Below are positions 33,444 to 45,818 of a stretch of DNA of 64,000 bases, piece after piece. The translations under genes were made by a program, and so were the position numbers. Below the pieces are notes generated by a model. That model had not been told where the DNA came from, ran no database searches, and saw only the letters and a list, made by a program, of their open reading frames with translations. How positions within the stretch are numbered: position 1 is the first letter of the stretch; each line of letters starts with the position of its first letter. The DNA lies in contig NC_092793.1 in assembly GCF_918797505.1 (NCBI RefSeq), positions 86,130,411 to 86,194,410 on the forward strand, written 5' to 3'. Source of the DNA: Bemisia tabaci (Eukaryota; Arthropoda; Insecta; Hemiptera; Aleyrodidae).

Positions 33444-33449
33444 AATAAA
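33444..33449 (+). terminator. Polyadenylation signal AATAAA for NDUFAF8-like gene
   Basis: AATAAA is 68 bases after the TAG stop of the 66-residue ORF and is followed by a GT-rich stretch. It is a canonical signal giving a very short 3' UTR. Confidence 0.6.
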
Positions 33450-34830
33450 TTGAAAGGCTGTCAAAGTCTAATTTGTGGCATGTTTTCTCCGTTGCGATAA
33501 CTTTTTTAAACTGCTCGCTGCTAGCTGCTTTTTTTCTGCTGCTAGTATCTGCTGCTCTTGCAAGCTTGAACGGAAGTAGTGTCAGCGAAGTACGTTCTAA
33601 TACTCCAGTTTGAACCGTTGTCATCAATTTTATTCGTTGGAGTTCGCAGGAAGTTTGATTGTGCACTTATCGTTGAATCACTGCACCATTTTCTTCCTTG
33701 ATTGATTGTTTTTCATGTACACATTTTTCATTTATCCTCTTAAACATGTTTGTTGTTTCTCCTTATTTCCGGATCATTTTAAATCAATTTATGGAAATTG
33801 ATGTTAAAATTTTTGGCTTAAAATAAAATGTTCAATAAAAACATTTTCTCTGAATTTTTTCCCCGTGCATATCAGTACAGGAAATTTGCCGAATGAGCTT
33901 GTTAACCGGTTTCTATTTCTCACATTTTCAGAATCTACATTGTCTCCTGATCACATAGTAATTTTTTTAGATTTTTTCGAGCCGTTTTTTCCTCCGAAAA
34001 CGACTTTTGAAGTTCGAAATTTCATAACACCGCGTTTGCCCGCGCTTTGGCAGCAATCTAATATAGCGCCAAAATAGCCCCTAGGCTTCTTGCCACACAT
34101 TCGAGCGGGTGCGGTCAGCGGGACCTCTACGCGTTCGAATATTGAGTACTAATCAAAATAACCAACTCGCTGTTATCAATCTCACCTTTTGACATAGATT
34201 TTACTCGTTTTTGAACAAAGATTTCACTCGCTTTTGGCATCTTCTCTGAACTGTTTTTCGTGCAACTAAAATATCACACCTTGCTTTACAAATATCTCGA
34301 CCTGCAATCTCCTTGAAACGTTTGAAAATCCGGAAATATCGCCCTATTTTGTGCTAGTTTACTCAGTCATTTCAGTACACTCAGATACTCTGTTTCCATG
34401 GTAGAGAAGTGAATTTGGGATTAATTCTTCTTGAAAGTATAGAGTGCATCTTTTTTTGCAATAGCTTTTGGTTAAACTTGTATCTTTTTTTTTTTTTTTT
34501 TTTTAATAAAGTCTCTATTTTGCTTTGGAGACAATCCCGTAAAAGGTGAAATTCTCAGCTGCCATTTGCAGAATCTTTCATGTCCTAAATATTATAACCG
34601 TGGAATTTTTTGCTTAGAAAGCTAATTTCATTTGTAAAATACCCTCTTACTCTTACATTATCGTAGGAAAGGCTTACAAATTGTTTTACTTCAGATCGCA
34701 CGATGAAATCCTGACACTGTTACTTACCATTCCGAAGCTTCATGATGCAAAGCCTTATGCTTTATTTCAGAACTTAAATATTTTGGAGAAGACTTCTTAC
34801 TTACAGACTTACAGCGATTACAGCTTAGAC
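33450..34830. other. No gene recognised
   Basis: AT-rich; poly-T at about 34485-34504. Further AATAAA motifs lie near 33822-33838 on the plus strand. No repeat pair found. Confidence 0.35.
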
Positions 34831-35345
34831 TTACAGCGATCCAAATAGAATCAGTGATTGAATCTCCTTCCCTTAATGCCTCTTTTTAAAGAAATACCCT
34901 CAACGTATTACATATATCACACGTTAACTCTAAGGAAGCCACCCAAGCTTCAATAGCCTTCCACGATTTTCTATTCTGTGACCATAAACTTATTAAACTG
35001 TTCAGTGTTCCATAATTATTAACAGGTATATTATGAATGGCCCTGTTGCAAACCTTGGCAAGAGCAAAAATAAGAGTTGTGTCTTATAGATAACGTCTCA
35101 AAAATCACGATGAAAACTTTGCCGATCGCATCGGCAAAGTCTGAAATGCACTCATAATTTCACAATCTGCGTAAGAAAGTTGCATTTTTTTGAGCTTCCT
35201 GCTTCAAAAACGATACTACGGCAAAGGTGAACATTTTGTCAGAGGAGTCGTTTCATCGTCGGCAATATTCATCATGACCGACGCTTCCACAGTTCCGCGT
35301 GTAATTCGTGGAGAGATCAAGGCGGGCAAGGAAAATATGAACGTA

Positions 35346-37727
35346 GGGGAGACCGGGGTTATGTTGGCCACGGGGCTATGATAACCATCGTGAGAATTTT
35401 GTAGAGGAAAACTATGGAACGTCGTCTGGGACTTTATTGAATCATGATCTCTACGCTACTCTGAACGCAGTTCTCTGGGACTAAACTACGTCACTGGGGA
35501 CTTTACCAATAAAACCCAGTTGGGACATTACTGATCCTGCCTCGAAGTTATTCCTACGTTGCCAGCTGTATTATGTAATTTTCTCTATCAGATTATTATT
35601 TCCGTTCTACGACCGGCCGGTGGATAAATAATCGTCATTGGTTTGGGCGGTGATTTAATTGATGATCTTTCAATAATCTCTAAAAGCGGACGCGTATTTT
35701 GCTCCGTATAATATTGAATTTCAGTCACGAAGACTGTGTACATACCCAGCAATTAAATTTTTAAATACTTCCTGGCAGTTTTTGTATTGAGATAAGGCAG
35801 GTTTTGGAGTGCCATAAAATGACTCAAAGTTTGAGAGAGCTTTCGTAAAAATCCACACCAAAATTCTGAGGCAAATCAAAGAACATACAGCTCACTGACA
35901 AGACTATTGTCACTTCTGTGACTGATATTATAAGTCACAACAGATATTGGATATACTGCCATGCCTTATACGTGAGTGTTAAACGGGGGGCCTCAGTGAA
36001 ATGTCTCCTGGTGATTTTTAGCAATTTTTCAGGGGATTTTAAAAAGTTTATACTGTTCTTATTCTATGGTAATTTTGATAAATCGGTGCGAAGGCATCGT
36101 TTCTGCAGAAAATCGCATTACTCTGGTATCAATCGGCCGTTAAAAAAACTTTTAAAAAATAACTCTTAAATTTAAAAATGACCACTCTCAAAAAACCTGT
36201 TAAAATTCTCTTATTAGGAGACCCGTCTTGGCTAATTTTTAAGCAACATTTACAAGCAGTAAAATTTAGGTAAAGAAAAATGTGATTACTTATATAGAAA
36301 CTCTTAAAATATCAACGTAGTTTTTCAAAGCTAAAAATGTTTGCAAAATATGTTATAAATCTACACTGATATTTAGAGGGTTTTTTTTTAACCCTATTTT
36401 TCTCTTAAATTTTATTTGAAAAAATAGCCGAAAACTAATTTTAAGAGTTTTTGAAGAATGTTTTAAAAGCAGGTCATTGCTAGTAGGGTAGTTGTTATTT
36501 AGATCACTAAAATACCGTTATATCATTTTTCAACAGCATAATTCTCATTATTACAAACATAAACAAATCAGGAAAAACGCGTTGAGTGAAAATGTATACG
36601 AAACAAAATCCGATGAGTGAATTATTAAATATAATCAATAAACTAATTTGCAAAGAATCAAATTCATTTATAATTCCATTATTATGATGTCAACTGGCAA
36701 CGCGATATTGGGTGACGTAGGCTAAAGTCCCTCCTGACGTAATATTGTCTCACCGCTGTCTTCACATTTACGAGCGAGAGTGCTGTTTTAGTAAAGTCCC
36801 AAACGACGTTCCATAGAAAACGTAAATTTTATGTTTTGATGAGAAGAAAGGTTGGTAGCGATGTAGACTCACAATTTAAAATATCAACATCGATGGTGTC
36901 CCCCTCTGTTATGCTCTGTGCTGTAACATTCTTGTTTACCTTCGAAAATAGCCCGAAAATGTGATTTTTTGAATTTTGAATTTTGTTTGCTGTGACGAGT
37001 ATTTATTTTGTATCTTATTAATCTTTGTTTCTATTTGAAGTAGACCCCTTTCCTTTGATTTTAGTGTATGGATTAATGGCTTTTGACTCCTTGTTTCTTA
37101 GTTGGATGACTTTGATTTGAGGTAACCTGAATCGGGGCTATGTGGACCATTTTTCTGGGGCTACGTTGACCTACTAAGAAAACATACATTTTATATTTTT
37201 TTTTTTTGCGTAAGGTTTCAAATCCATTTTCTTTGAGTTTAAAACGGTCCTATTTAGTGGAGAAGTAGATCTTCTTATTATTTTTTAAGTTGCTTTTCAC
37301 GCCAACTCACTTATTAAATTTGATACTGTTCTTAAAAAAAAATTTTTTTATTTTTAAATTTTTAGCTCCAACGGTATCGAGTTTTACAAACATTACGAAA
37401 GATAAGTGTAAGGGCATAATACTAAGCTTTTTTAAGTGCAATTACAATCAACTGAACAAGGTTAACATAGCTTCCTCACAGGTGGCTCACTTAGCCCCGG
37501 GGGTGGCCAATATAGCCCCAAGCAGGGGCTATGTTGACCAAAATGGATTTTCTTTTAAAAACGCATGAAACTCACAAAATTAAAGTATTTTGTACAATGT
37601 TTTCAGTTGATTTTAATTTTACACTGTATGCTCAAGGATTAGAGTATTAAAGAAATGGCATTCTATTCTTCTGTTTCTTCAGACACAAGTTTTCAAAAAA
37701 TCTGGTCAACATAGCCCCGGTCTCCCC
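35346..37727. mobile_element. 2.4 kb TA-target element, iterated GGGGCTATGTTGACC
   Basis: The termini GGGGAGACCGGGGTTATG and its mirror CATAGCCCCGGTCTCCCC are flanked by TA on both sides (35344-35345 and 37728-37729). Copies of GGGGCTA(T/C)GT(T)G(A)CC lie near 35378, 37135, 37160, 37495, 37512 and 37527, so the terminal word is repeated inside. TA duplication and internally iterated end motifs fit pogo/Tigger-like MITE-type elements; this is inference. A second element (35415-36813) is inserted in it, so the original was about 1 kb. No transposase recognised. Confidence 0.7.
35415..36813. mobile_element. 1.4 kb nested element, iterated GGGACTTTA
   Basis: The ends TGGAACGTCGTCTGGGACTT and its mirror (AAGTCCCAAACGACGTTCCA) are flanked by TA on both sides (35413-35414 and 36814-36815). 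GGGACTTTA / GGGACTAAA / GGGACATTA words recur just inside the left end (35430, 35479, 35497, 35522), and TAAAGTCCC near 36722 and 36792. It is inserted in the 35346 element. Non-coding interior. Confidence 0.65.
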
Positions 37728-38479
37728 TAAACACGCCGATTGTTATCTGGTCTTATCCTGGTCAGGTGTTATCTCGTCCCGTCACACGTGTTTTGGCAGA
37801 TTGGCGTCGGCCATGATGAATATTGGCGACGATGGAACGACTCCTCTAACAAAATGTTCACCTGTGCCGTAGTACCGTTTTTGAAGCGGGAAGCTCAAAA
37901 AACTGCAAATTTCTTACGCATATTGTGAAGTCATGAGTGCATTTCAGACTTTACCGATGCGCTCATCGTGATTTTTGAGACATTATTTATTAGAGACAAC
38001 TCTTACTATTGCTGTCGCAAAAGTTTGCCACTGGCCCATTGCTAGTGTGTACCATTTTTTGATAGTTTGTCTCAATGCGAGCTATAACATCAGTGATTTA
38101 GACTCCATTTCTCATCCACTCATTTTCTATGTCATCACATCCTCCGCAAGACTTGTATTCACTTTGAACCTGATTTTTTTGGTTGATAATGGCTCAGTAT
38201 GCTAAGCGTTTTACCTGAAAGTCAGCTTAAAGTTACATTCTTCGACATGGAGCTACACACAAATTTTGTGAAAATGCATGCCCTGACTCTGAATGAATGG
38301 ATGTTGTTTAAAATCCTGAAGATGAAATTTGAGTACCTAGCTCTTCACTTCGTGTGTTCCCTTCTCGATTTCAATTAAATGGTTTCTAGTGACGGAAAGT
38401 AATTGTTCTTCCCTCTTTCTTGCAAATTATTCATTGAATTGAAATACCTACATAAGGCTCTTTCTAAGCTCCCCGGTAT

Positions 38480-38699
38480 ACTTCTATTATAAAAAAATCT
38501 GGGTCATATTTCCGAAATCTGATTGTAGCGGGCTCATTTAGAGACCATCATCTGTCGATAGCCTCAAATATTGTAATGGGTCGCTCGAGGGGGGGGGGGG
38601 GGGGGACACAGCTCAAACGGCGTAGCTCAGGGGACTCCTCCAGGGAAAATGCTAGGGAATACGCCAAATTCACGTAAACTCGAAAAACTACTTTATTCT

Positions 38700-38733
<34 letters not shown>

Positions 38734-39425
38734 CACACACACACACCCTCACCCTCACACCCACCCTCACACACACAAGCACACCCTCACACACGCGCGC
38801 GCGCACACACACACACACACACCCTACAACACAGGATCAACACCGAACGCTAGCCTGGTCCATCCACAAGAAAGAACCCCCTTCACCGGCCCGTCCGGAT
38901 CTTTATAGCCTCGGGTCCACGTCCAGCAACCGACACACTTCTCGCTTAGTTTTCCCAAACAAATTGCCCAATTTCGGCTCCGAGGCGCGCCTCAAACAGT
39001 CAACACCACCAACAACTGTAAACAAATGGTCTTCCGCGCACATTTCCAGCCTCTCTCACACTCTGAGACCAAAGTCCACCGGCCCGAAAATGCGCGAAAC
39101 CCACCTGCTCACTGCCACCGGTGGGTTTCTAGGCCTTTTTGCCCCAGGCATCACAACATTATGGAAGTCGGCCTAATAGGACGCTCAAACGAACTATGAC
39201 AAAAAATAAACATTTTCATTGTTTAAATGGGAGAATTTGCAACTTCACCGCGTAATACAAAAAATGTGGGTCATATTTTCAAAATCTGAATAAAACGAGC
39301 TCATCTAGAGACAATTTCCTGTCAATAGCCGCAAAAATCAAGAAAATCGGCCAGGTAGAACGCTGGAATTAAGTGTTACCAGGAATGCAAATTTAGGAGG
39401 TCTCGGAGCTTATATATATGTATGA
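38480..39425. repeat. Dispersed repeat interrupted by microsatellite-bearing insert
   Basis: 38490-38580 and 39181-39425 together match the uninterrupted copy at 55224-55575 (GGGCTCATTTAGAGACCATC...CTGTCGATAGCC...; AAATTTAGGAGGTCTCGGAG). About 585 bp (38585-39170) interrupt it, starting with a poly-G run. The insert holds (CA)n and CACCCT repeats (38700-38823) and a GC-rich non-coding tail. Confidence 0.65.
38700..38823. repeat. (CA)n microsatellite
   Basis: A (CA)n run interrupted by CCCTCA and GCGCGC. It makes a His/Thr-rich open frame that is not a gene. Confidence 0.95.
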
Positions 39426-40797
39426 TTGTAGATTATTTGAACTGAAGGATACAAAGAACCACTTTCGAATACGATCCAAACAGGGCCTCGTATAAGTTCA
39501 CCCCCACCCCCAACTTTGGATCGGTTGCTTTCAGCCAAATAAAATTTTTACACCGATCTAAGGACGGAAGGAACTGCCGGTGAGCACTTTAAATATCGGA
39601 GGCGGTGGCCACAAACTCAAAATTTTCGAATGAAAATTTCAAGAAGAAAAAAAAGAAACTTTATGAGCTAAAATGGAAGTCTCTACGATATTCTTCACCG
39701 AGATATTTGTGACCAAAATTTTAAAAAAGCCCTGTTTTTAAAAAAATCGTGTGCGCTGATTACAAAATTCTAAGGAATTAAACTTATGATTCCAATGTTC
39801 AACATTGCAAAACCATCAAGAAAAATTGCAAATTTCGACATTGAAGGTCGCAGACCAGCCCCTTTGGCTACTCCGCGGGCAGCAACTCCCCCTACCGGCA
39901 TGTAACATTAGAATCACAAGTATGGCTCCCTCAATCTGCGCTTACGATTTTTTGGAAACAGACCCATTGTAAACATTGATCGCGATTTTCTCTGCGGAAT
40001 ATATCGTACACCTCCACTTATGTAGTTTTGGTCCTCTTTTTGTAATCGCAATTAAAAATGGGGAACTCACTTTATTGGCATTTTTGAACCCCCCTTCCTA
40101 TTCAATACTACTATGCAACCCAACCCACCCACTTATTAATTATATGCGTGATGCTTTATAGACTTTTCTCCCCCTCCCCACTCAAAATATCCCATAAATT
40201 GTAGGAGGAGAAGAACATACAGCTGGACAAAATTCAAAGTTTTTCATTAAAAAATAATGTGTCATAATAATTTTACTGATAAAGTTTAATACGTGAGGAT
40301 GATATGAATGTCTCAATAATATGCTTCACAGACCAGTGAACGGCTGTAGTCACCTGGCAAGTACCTTGCATAAACTTTACCTAACTAATATTTAAAGGTT
40401 TTAAAGAAACAGTGACCATTAAATAATGATTTAATACTTTGCAAATACGTATTACAAGAAAAATTCTAAAATTAATAGCAATACAATCTCTGCATTTTTA
40501 CCAAAGCAGTGGGACTCGCCAATTTTGAAAAAGTAAATCAAAATCCAGAGACAAAATGTTGTACCTAATCACTAATCACAGTTATTACTGATTGTTGGGG
40601 TTTTCCTGTGCGTAGCACGGGTTTCTTGCAAGTAAAATATAAAAAGGAATACTACTTCTTGATGGAGAATAGAAAAGACCAAGGAATACAATTCTTTCAG
40701 ATGTACTGTTGAGTCTGTGTACAATGAATCTTTTGGGCGAGTTATTTTACATCGTTTGCTTTTCCTTTTTCGACTCTAATAAATCCTCAATTCTCAT
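39426..40797. other. No gene recognised
   Basis: AT-rich sequence with short poly-A and poly-C runs; no repeat pair, RNA or coding similarity found. Confidence 0.35.
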
Positions 40798-41006
40798 GCC
40801 GGAATCACACGCTGTATTTGGCAGCTGAATATGGAAGTCAATAGTCATCGCTCAACGGCGGAAATTTCGGAAATTCGAGTTATTTTCATACAAAGTATGC
40901 ATCGTTACTGAATTTTGAACGCAACACGCAAAAAATTCAAGCATCGGGCCGATTACTTCCACATTCCAGCCACATTCAGCTTCCACTTTCAGCGTGTGAT
41001 TCCGGC
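40798..41006. mobile_element. 209 bp MITE, GCCGGAATCACACGCTG ends
   Basis: Exact 17-base inverted termini GCCGGAATCACACGCTG are followed by a weaker mirrored block GCAGCTGAATATGGAAGT. No clear target duplication. Non-coding. Confidence 0.8.
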
Positions 41007-41038
41007 TTCAGTATAAAAAAAAAAAAAAAGTTGAGATA

Positions 41039-42198
41039 AGGTGAGGTCGGGTAACTGGCCGGAGGGGTAACTGGGCCATAACCTCTGTATTTCTACCCTA
41101 TTGGTGCTAAAATTGTTTTTTATATTCTGTATACCTTCATTATGACGTAAGGCTCATAGAACATGTAAACATAACGTCAAGAGAGAGAGAGAGAGAAAAA
41201 AGAAGAAAAAATGGTGAAGTGCCGAAAATTGAACAGCTTTCTTTCTCTTTTCAAAACAACGCCGAAGGTGGTCCCGGAAAGAGCTTCAAACCTCACTCCA
41301 AGTAAATATTTTATTCAACATCAATATGTCCTCTTCATGTATGATGTATTTTGTAATGCGTGAGAAACTACAACATTATTGGATGAAAACACTGGCTGCA
41401 AAGGGTTGATGCCCAGTTGCCTTGAAAATTTCCCCTTCCTGGGGTAACTGGTCGCACCCATTCCAAGGTAACTGGGTAAGTGTCACCTGCAGTTCAAACT
41501 TTATTACCTAATCTTTTTTATTTCATTCCATTCAGTCAAAATATTATTCTTGAACCTCTTCCCCTTAATGAATTTAATAACACCTAAAGTTACTTTGCTT
41601 AAACAGGAAATTTTTTGCGCTTTACTTTACCGTAATCAGCCTTGCGGCTCACGTTTTTTTACTTCTTTTTTTTAAACTTTATTATCCTAAATCTTACTGA
41701 AACTGGCCAAGAAGTGTCCTGAAATATAATATACTTCTTGATAAGCAGTAATACTGAAAGTTCAAAGCATTAATTTAGAAGGAAATGTTTTTTTTTTTAC
41801 CGTTATTCGCAATTCTCAGATTTGAAGGGTTTTTACCGCCAACTGTTACAACATCATTTTTAACCATTCAAACATTTTTATATAAAAATGACATTTTATT
41901 GAACCTTCATGAGAAGGACATCACCCTCTGGCCCATGAGAATTAAAAAATTAGGTGGGGGGGGGGGGGGGGTCCAGTTACTCCACGACGTTGGGTAACTG
42001 GGTCAAAAAACAGGACATTTTTGAAGTTTTGTGAGAAAAATTGATTCATGGACTTTTGACTCATCCTACATTTATACTAGGTGTTGTTATACTAGAAAAA
42101 AATAAAAAAAAAGTACCTGCTAATGATGGGGGAAAAAATCATGAAGTTGAAATTTTTAAATTTTTCTCCGAACTCTTGCCCAGTTACCCGAACTCACC
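41039..42198. mobile_element. 1.16 kb element, iterated GGGTAACTGG
   Basis: The left end AGGTGAGGTCGGGTAACTGG is mirrored by the right CCAGTTACCCGAACTCACC and TA flanks both ends (41037-41038 and 42199-42200). The word GGTAACTGG or its complement recurs near 41050, 41067, 41440, 41463, 41970 and 41990. The interior has a poly-G run and (GA)n. TA target and iterated termini resemble the 35346 and 52978 elements. No transposase. Confidence 0.75.
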
Positions 42199-42581
42199 TA
42201 CCTGATGGGTTATTGCTGCATCTCATTGAAAACATATTCCAATTTTATTGCAATCCGATCGGCAACAAAACTGCCACATAATTGGTCGGTTTTTTACTCC
42301 TAGATCGGTCGATTATCGGCAATAAATTACCAATAAATAGCGAATCGATGGGATAATAAAATTGTAAATAAATTATCAATTTATCGGCAATCTTTTTTCA
42401 AATTTGCTTTACGGATATTCATTGGTTTGAAATAGCTATTATCTCTTATATAGGTAATTCACAACTAACAAACCCAGCATGCAGTAAAGATCTAAATGAT
42501 GTCAATATTAGTCAGGATTAAGTAACATCTTTTGTTCAGCGGAATGAAAGAAAAAATTAAGCTGTATTTTAGGGTAAAGGG

Positions 42582-43211
42582 GTATAGCCCAAAGACATAA
42601 AGACGGAGGGCTAAAAGCAAAGAATGAAGCTTCTTTTCAACCACCTCTACTATTGGCTAGAGGATTGGCGGCGAAATCGGGACAAGTTTGAATTCAAATA
42701 TAGGGAGGGAACTTAATAAAATAATTGCGGAAACAAAGTATTCTAGGTTGATTTTTGCCCAAATTCACTTACCCACTCATATTTCTTTAACTTTAGGTTA
42801 GCTTTGGTCCGTCGTCGACCGATTAATTTCATTTGGGAGTAACGGTCATCTAGCACTGTAACGGCCTGTTTGAACCTGCAGAACCACCATGAGCAGAAGA
42901 AAAACTAACTTTATCTGAGATTACTGCCTGTTACTGAGCAAAAGTAGGTGTATTATATTAGGACGCAGACCGAACTTTCTTAGTATATTCGTTTTAGGAA
43001 TTTAAAATACGTTTCAAAGAAGAAATGTGGAAAAATCAAGAGGACAAGTTCAAATCAAATTTCCGTTTGCCGCCATGGATTCCCGCGCTCATTTACACAC
43101 TCACACAAGCGCGCAGCGCCGAACCTAAAGACTCTAGCCGAACCTAGCTTCACTTTTTCCCCGTGCTTTTATTAGATACGAGCACTCCGTCTTTATGTCT
43201 TTGGTATAGCC
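42582..43211. mobile_element. 614 bp hAT-like MITE with exact 8 bp TSD
   Basis: The element is 42590-43203, with 19-base inverted termini CAAAGACATAAAGACGGAG. It is flanked by GTATAGCC on both sides (42582-42589 and 43204-43211). The exact 8-base duplication is hAT-like, although the terminal bases CAAAG depart from the usual CAGNG. Non-coding interior. Confidence 0.85.
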
Positions 43212-44752
43212 ATTCCGCAATAAAAAACACAAATGACATACTTCTTTTCAAAATTACAGATCTTATCCTTTGGAACTTACACCGAATGATCTTGTTACGT
43301 TGGAAATGAATTACATATAAAACATACAAACACCTTGATATAGTTTCAAACAATCGTTTTCAAGCAGTCCATTTGCAATATTTTTACTAATCGGGCTCTG
43401 CTCAAACCCCTGCCATGGCCTCTCTTGGATAGTTACTCTGAGAGTACTTACCTTTTCCAAATTAATTTGGAAAATATCTAGCGTATCCTAGTTTTGGCAT
43501 TTGGTTAAATTTTGCACTACTCTTGAACATCGCAGTCAATATTCCTAGGGGTTAGCCTATCCTAACCAGCCTGAAGTTAGCCAATCATCGATGATGCGAG
43601 GACGAAGGCACCAGCGTTTTATTGATGAGTCACCGAGGCAAAATATGATTTTACTGTACTCTATCTGCGCTAATGTTCTCATCGCATAAGTAGGAAGTCA
43701 CTAGGGTTGTTAGGTGCTTTGCCTTTGAGCTCGTGCCTGACGCGCGCGTCGATGATGTTTTTATCCATACGTAGTAAAAAATATACATCTAGCGAGACAC
43801 GCCACCATTACAGTCAACAACGAAGAATGTACGGTTGCTACCGCTGAACTTTCCCATGAAGGATCGGATAAAGCTGTGAACAAAAATGAATAAAATTAGA
43901 AAAGGTCCTAGTGGGTACCTACGCCCTTTTTTGTTATTTAGTGCACTTTATTATTTACAGTAAGAAAACCAAAAGTCACAGTGTGCCATCGTATATGACC
44001 GACGTATGTGTTTCCTATTCGCGGGTAATTTTCAGCTTGGTTCAAGGGAAATTGTGGAACCGGCGAAATCGAAAAGCTTTGTACCGTATCAAAGTTGCTG
44101 CGCCAAATTTTTCAGCTCGGATGAGGCAATAATGATAGGGTGTTTCAAGCGTGAAAAGTAGGTACCGAAATATTATAGTCCGCTGTGTGTACGATCCAAA
44201 AATGGACAAAACCTCCTTGATCCTTTTGATTGGAAATTGCCGCTTTCAGGGATCATTCTTATGGTGTGTCCAGTGTCTTATGTGTTTTGCTTTTAGAAGG
44301 GGAAGCACTCTGGGGCCCGTGTAGGAACCAAGACGGTGACCGGTATAAAGATGGCCACATAGCGTTTTTTAGGCGCGCTATATCTCGGAAACTACTTGTC
44401 GATTTTTGTTTTCTTTTCATAATAAAGCTAGAATAATTCTAAAGAAATCTACCGCATACATTTTTTCCCCTAAGCCACATAAGAATGGTCATCAGGAAAA
44501 GTTCAAAAATTTGAAATTTCACAGAAACTTTTAAGTTTCAAATATTTAAAATACTAATTAAACTACTTACGTACTTCTAATTATGTAAACACACAACAAA
44601 ATTGTTTTTTACCTTCGCCCAGTTAGCAGGATTCTTCTCCGTCATTTATTTTCTGGAGCCACTCTGGAGAGCTGTCCAGGGGCGGCGATTGTTACGCGTA
44701 GATGAGGCGCCTAAGAGGCGGCTCCGCGGGGCATGCTGTGCCTAGGTTATAC
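43212..44752. other. No gene recognised
   Basis: Mixed composition; short open frames only. A GC-rich patch at 44680-44745 continues beyond the inserted element at 45819, so the two were contiguous before that insertion. Confidence 0.35.
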
Positions 44753-45488
44753 GGTATACCCAGAGTTAAGAAATTTCATGAAAGATTATAAAAAGAAATT
44801 TCATAATGAAATTTCATGAAATTTCGTGAAATTTCATTTAACACGCAGAATTCAGGATTAAACCCTTGAAACTTATGAATCTCCTTAAGTTCATTTATAG
44901 GCACGTGGTAAACTGTGAAAGGGAACTTTAGAAATGCCCAGAAAGTTGAGTAAAACAGCAAAAACATAATTTTGAATTTTTTATCTTAAATTTTGGTTGA
45001 ACACACAGCCGTACCGGTTGAACACCAAAATAAATTTTACGGCTAAAGTAAGACGTTAGCTTTCATATTTGGAGCAAAACAAATTTCTTGACTATAAAGA
45101 ATCCTACTACCCCCTAATAGTATATCGTTCTTTTTTGGTACAAAAGGGAGGGATCTTGAACTATCTTTGAAACAATTTAAATGATTTTTTCATTTGTCTC
45201 TGATTTTTTCAAAAATTAACAGTTTGAAATTTGAGGTTGCCGGCCAGGTTGGCCTAGTGGTCAGCGCGTCTGACCCTAGGCCAATAGGTCCCGGGTTCGA
45301 ATCCCGGTGGTGGCGACAAATTTTCATGGAACTGACGAGTGGATCTGCAGAAACAGATTCCACTCGGCCTTAATCCCTGAAAATTTGAAAGCCTGGAGCA
45401 TGGATGTGCCTAAATCCCATGATGTCTAAGGACAATAAATACTGTCTATCGATGGCTGTAGGTTCCAACGGAATATAAGCCACTAAAC

Positions 45489-45527
<39 letters not shown>

Positions 45528-45818
45528 GGTTAGGGTCCCCGGTCCCCCTCCCCATGATGAGCCAGAACTGCCAAATAAAGAGAAAGAGTAGTCAAGAGAA
45601 GACCAGAAGTGAAGAGGTGAGAGAAGACCGCGCTCCAATAACTGGTCTAATTGACGAATATTATTCTCTTTGAAAATAAAAACAAATTCTGTTAGAAAAA
45701 ATAAGCATTTGTGACATTTTGTCGGTCGAAAGAAATTTCATTGGGAAAAAAGAAATTTCATGAAATTTCTTGTGAAATTTCATTCGATGAAATTTCTTTT
45801 AGCAACTCTGGGTATACC
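44753..45818. mobile_element. 1.05 kb hAT-like element, TSD GGTATACC
   Basis: The element is 44761-45810, with ends CAGAGTTAAGAAATTTCATG and mirror GAAATTTC..TTAGCAACTCTG. It is flanked by exact GGTATACC duplications (44753-44760 and 45811-45818). CAGAG ends and an 8-base duplication are typical of hAT. GAAATTTCATGAAATTTC words are iterated at both ends. It contains a younger SINE (45232-45523). No transposase. Confidence 0.82.
45232..45523 (+). repeat. tRNA-derived SINE with poly-A tail
   Basis: The head has box A (TGGCCTAGTGG, 45249-45259) and box B (GGTTCGAATCC, about 45294-45304), preceded by GGCCAGGT. A body of about 180 bp follows (CATGGAACTGACGAGTGGAT..., CCATGATGTCTAAGGACAAT...), ending in about 30 A. 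The layout is complete; it is nested in the hAT-like element. Confidence 0.85.

Larger units (their letters stand above)
34840..38140. mobile_element. Large diverged palindrome hosting nested elements
   Basis: The left arm (about 34840-35343) mirrors the right arm (about 37730-38140) at moderate identity: ATCACGATGA...CTTTGCCGATCGCATC...CTGAAATGCACTCAT against ATGAGTGCATTTCAGACTTT. The two TA-target elements below sit at its centre. Arms have no coding capacity. The type is unknown; the central insertion hides the original spacer. Confidence 0.7.

Noticed and set aside
33442..33666. 74-codon minus-strand frame downstream of NDUFAF8
   Set aside because: Antisense to the 3' end region, no recognised homology, no splice or polyadenylation context strong enough to support a convergent gene.
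38649..39176. 175-codon His/Thr-rich open frame
   Set aside because: Produced by translation of the (CA)n microsatellite and a GC-rich tail; lies in an insert within a repeat.
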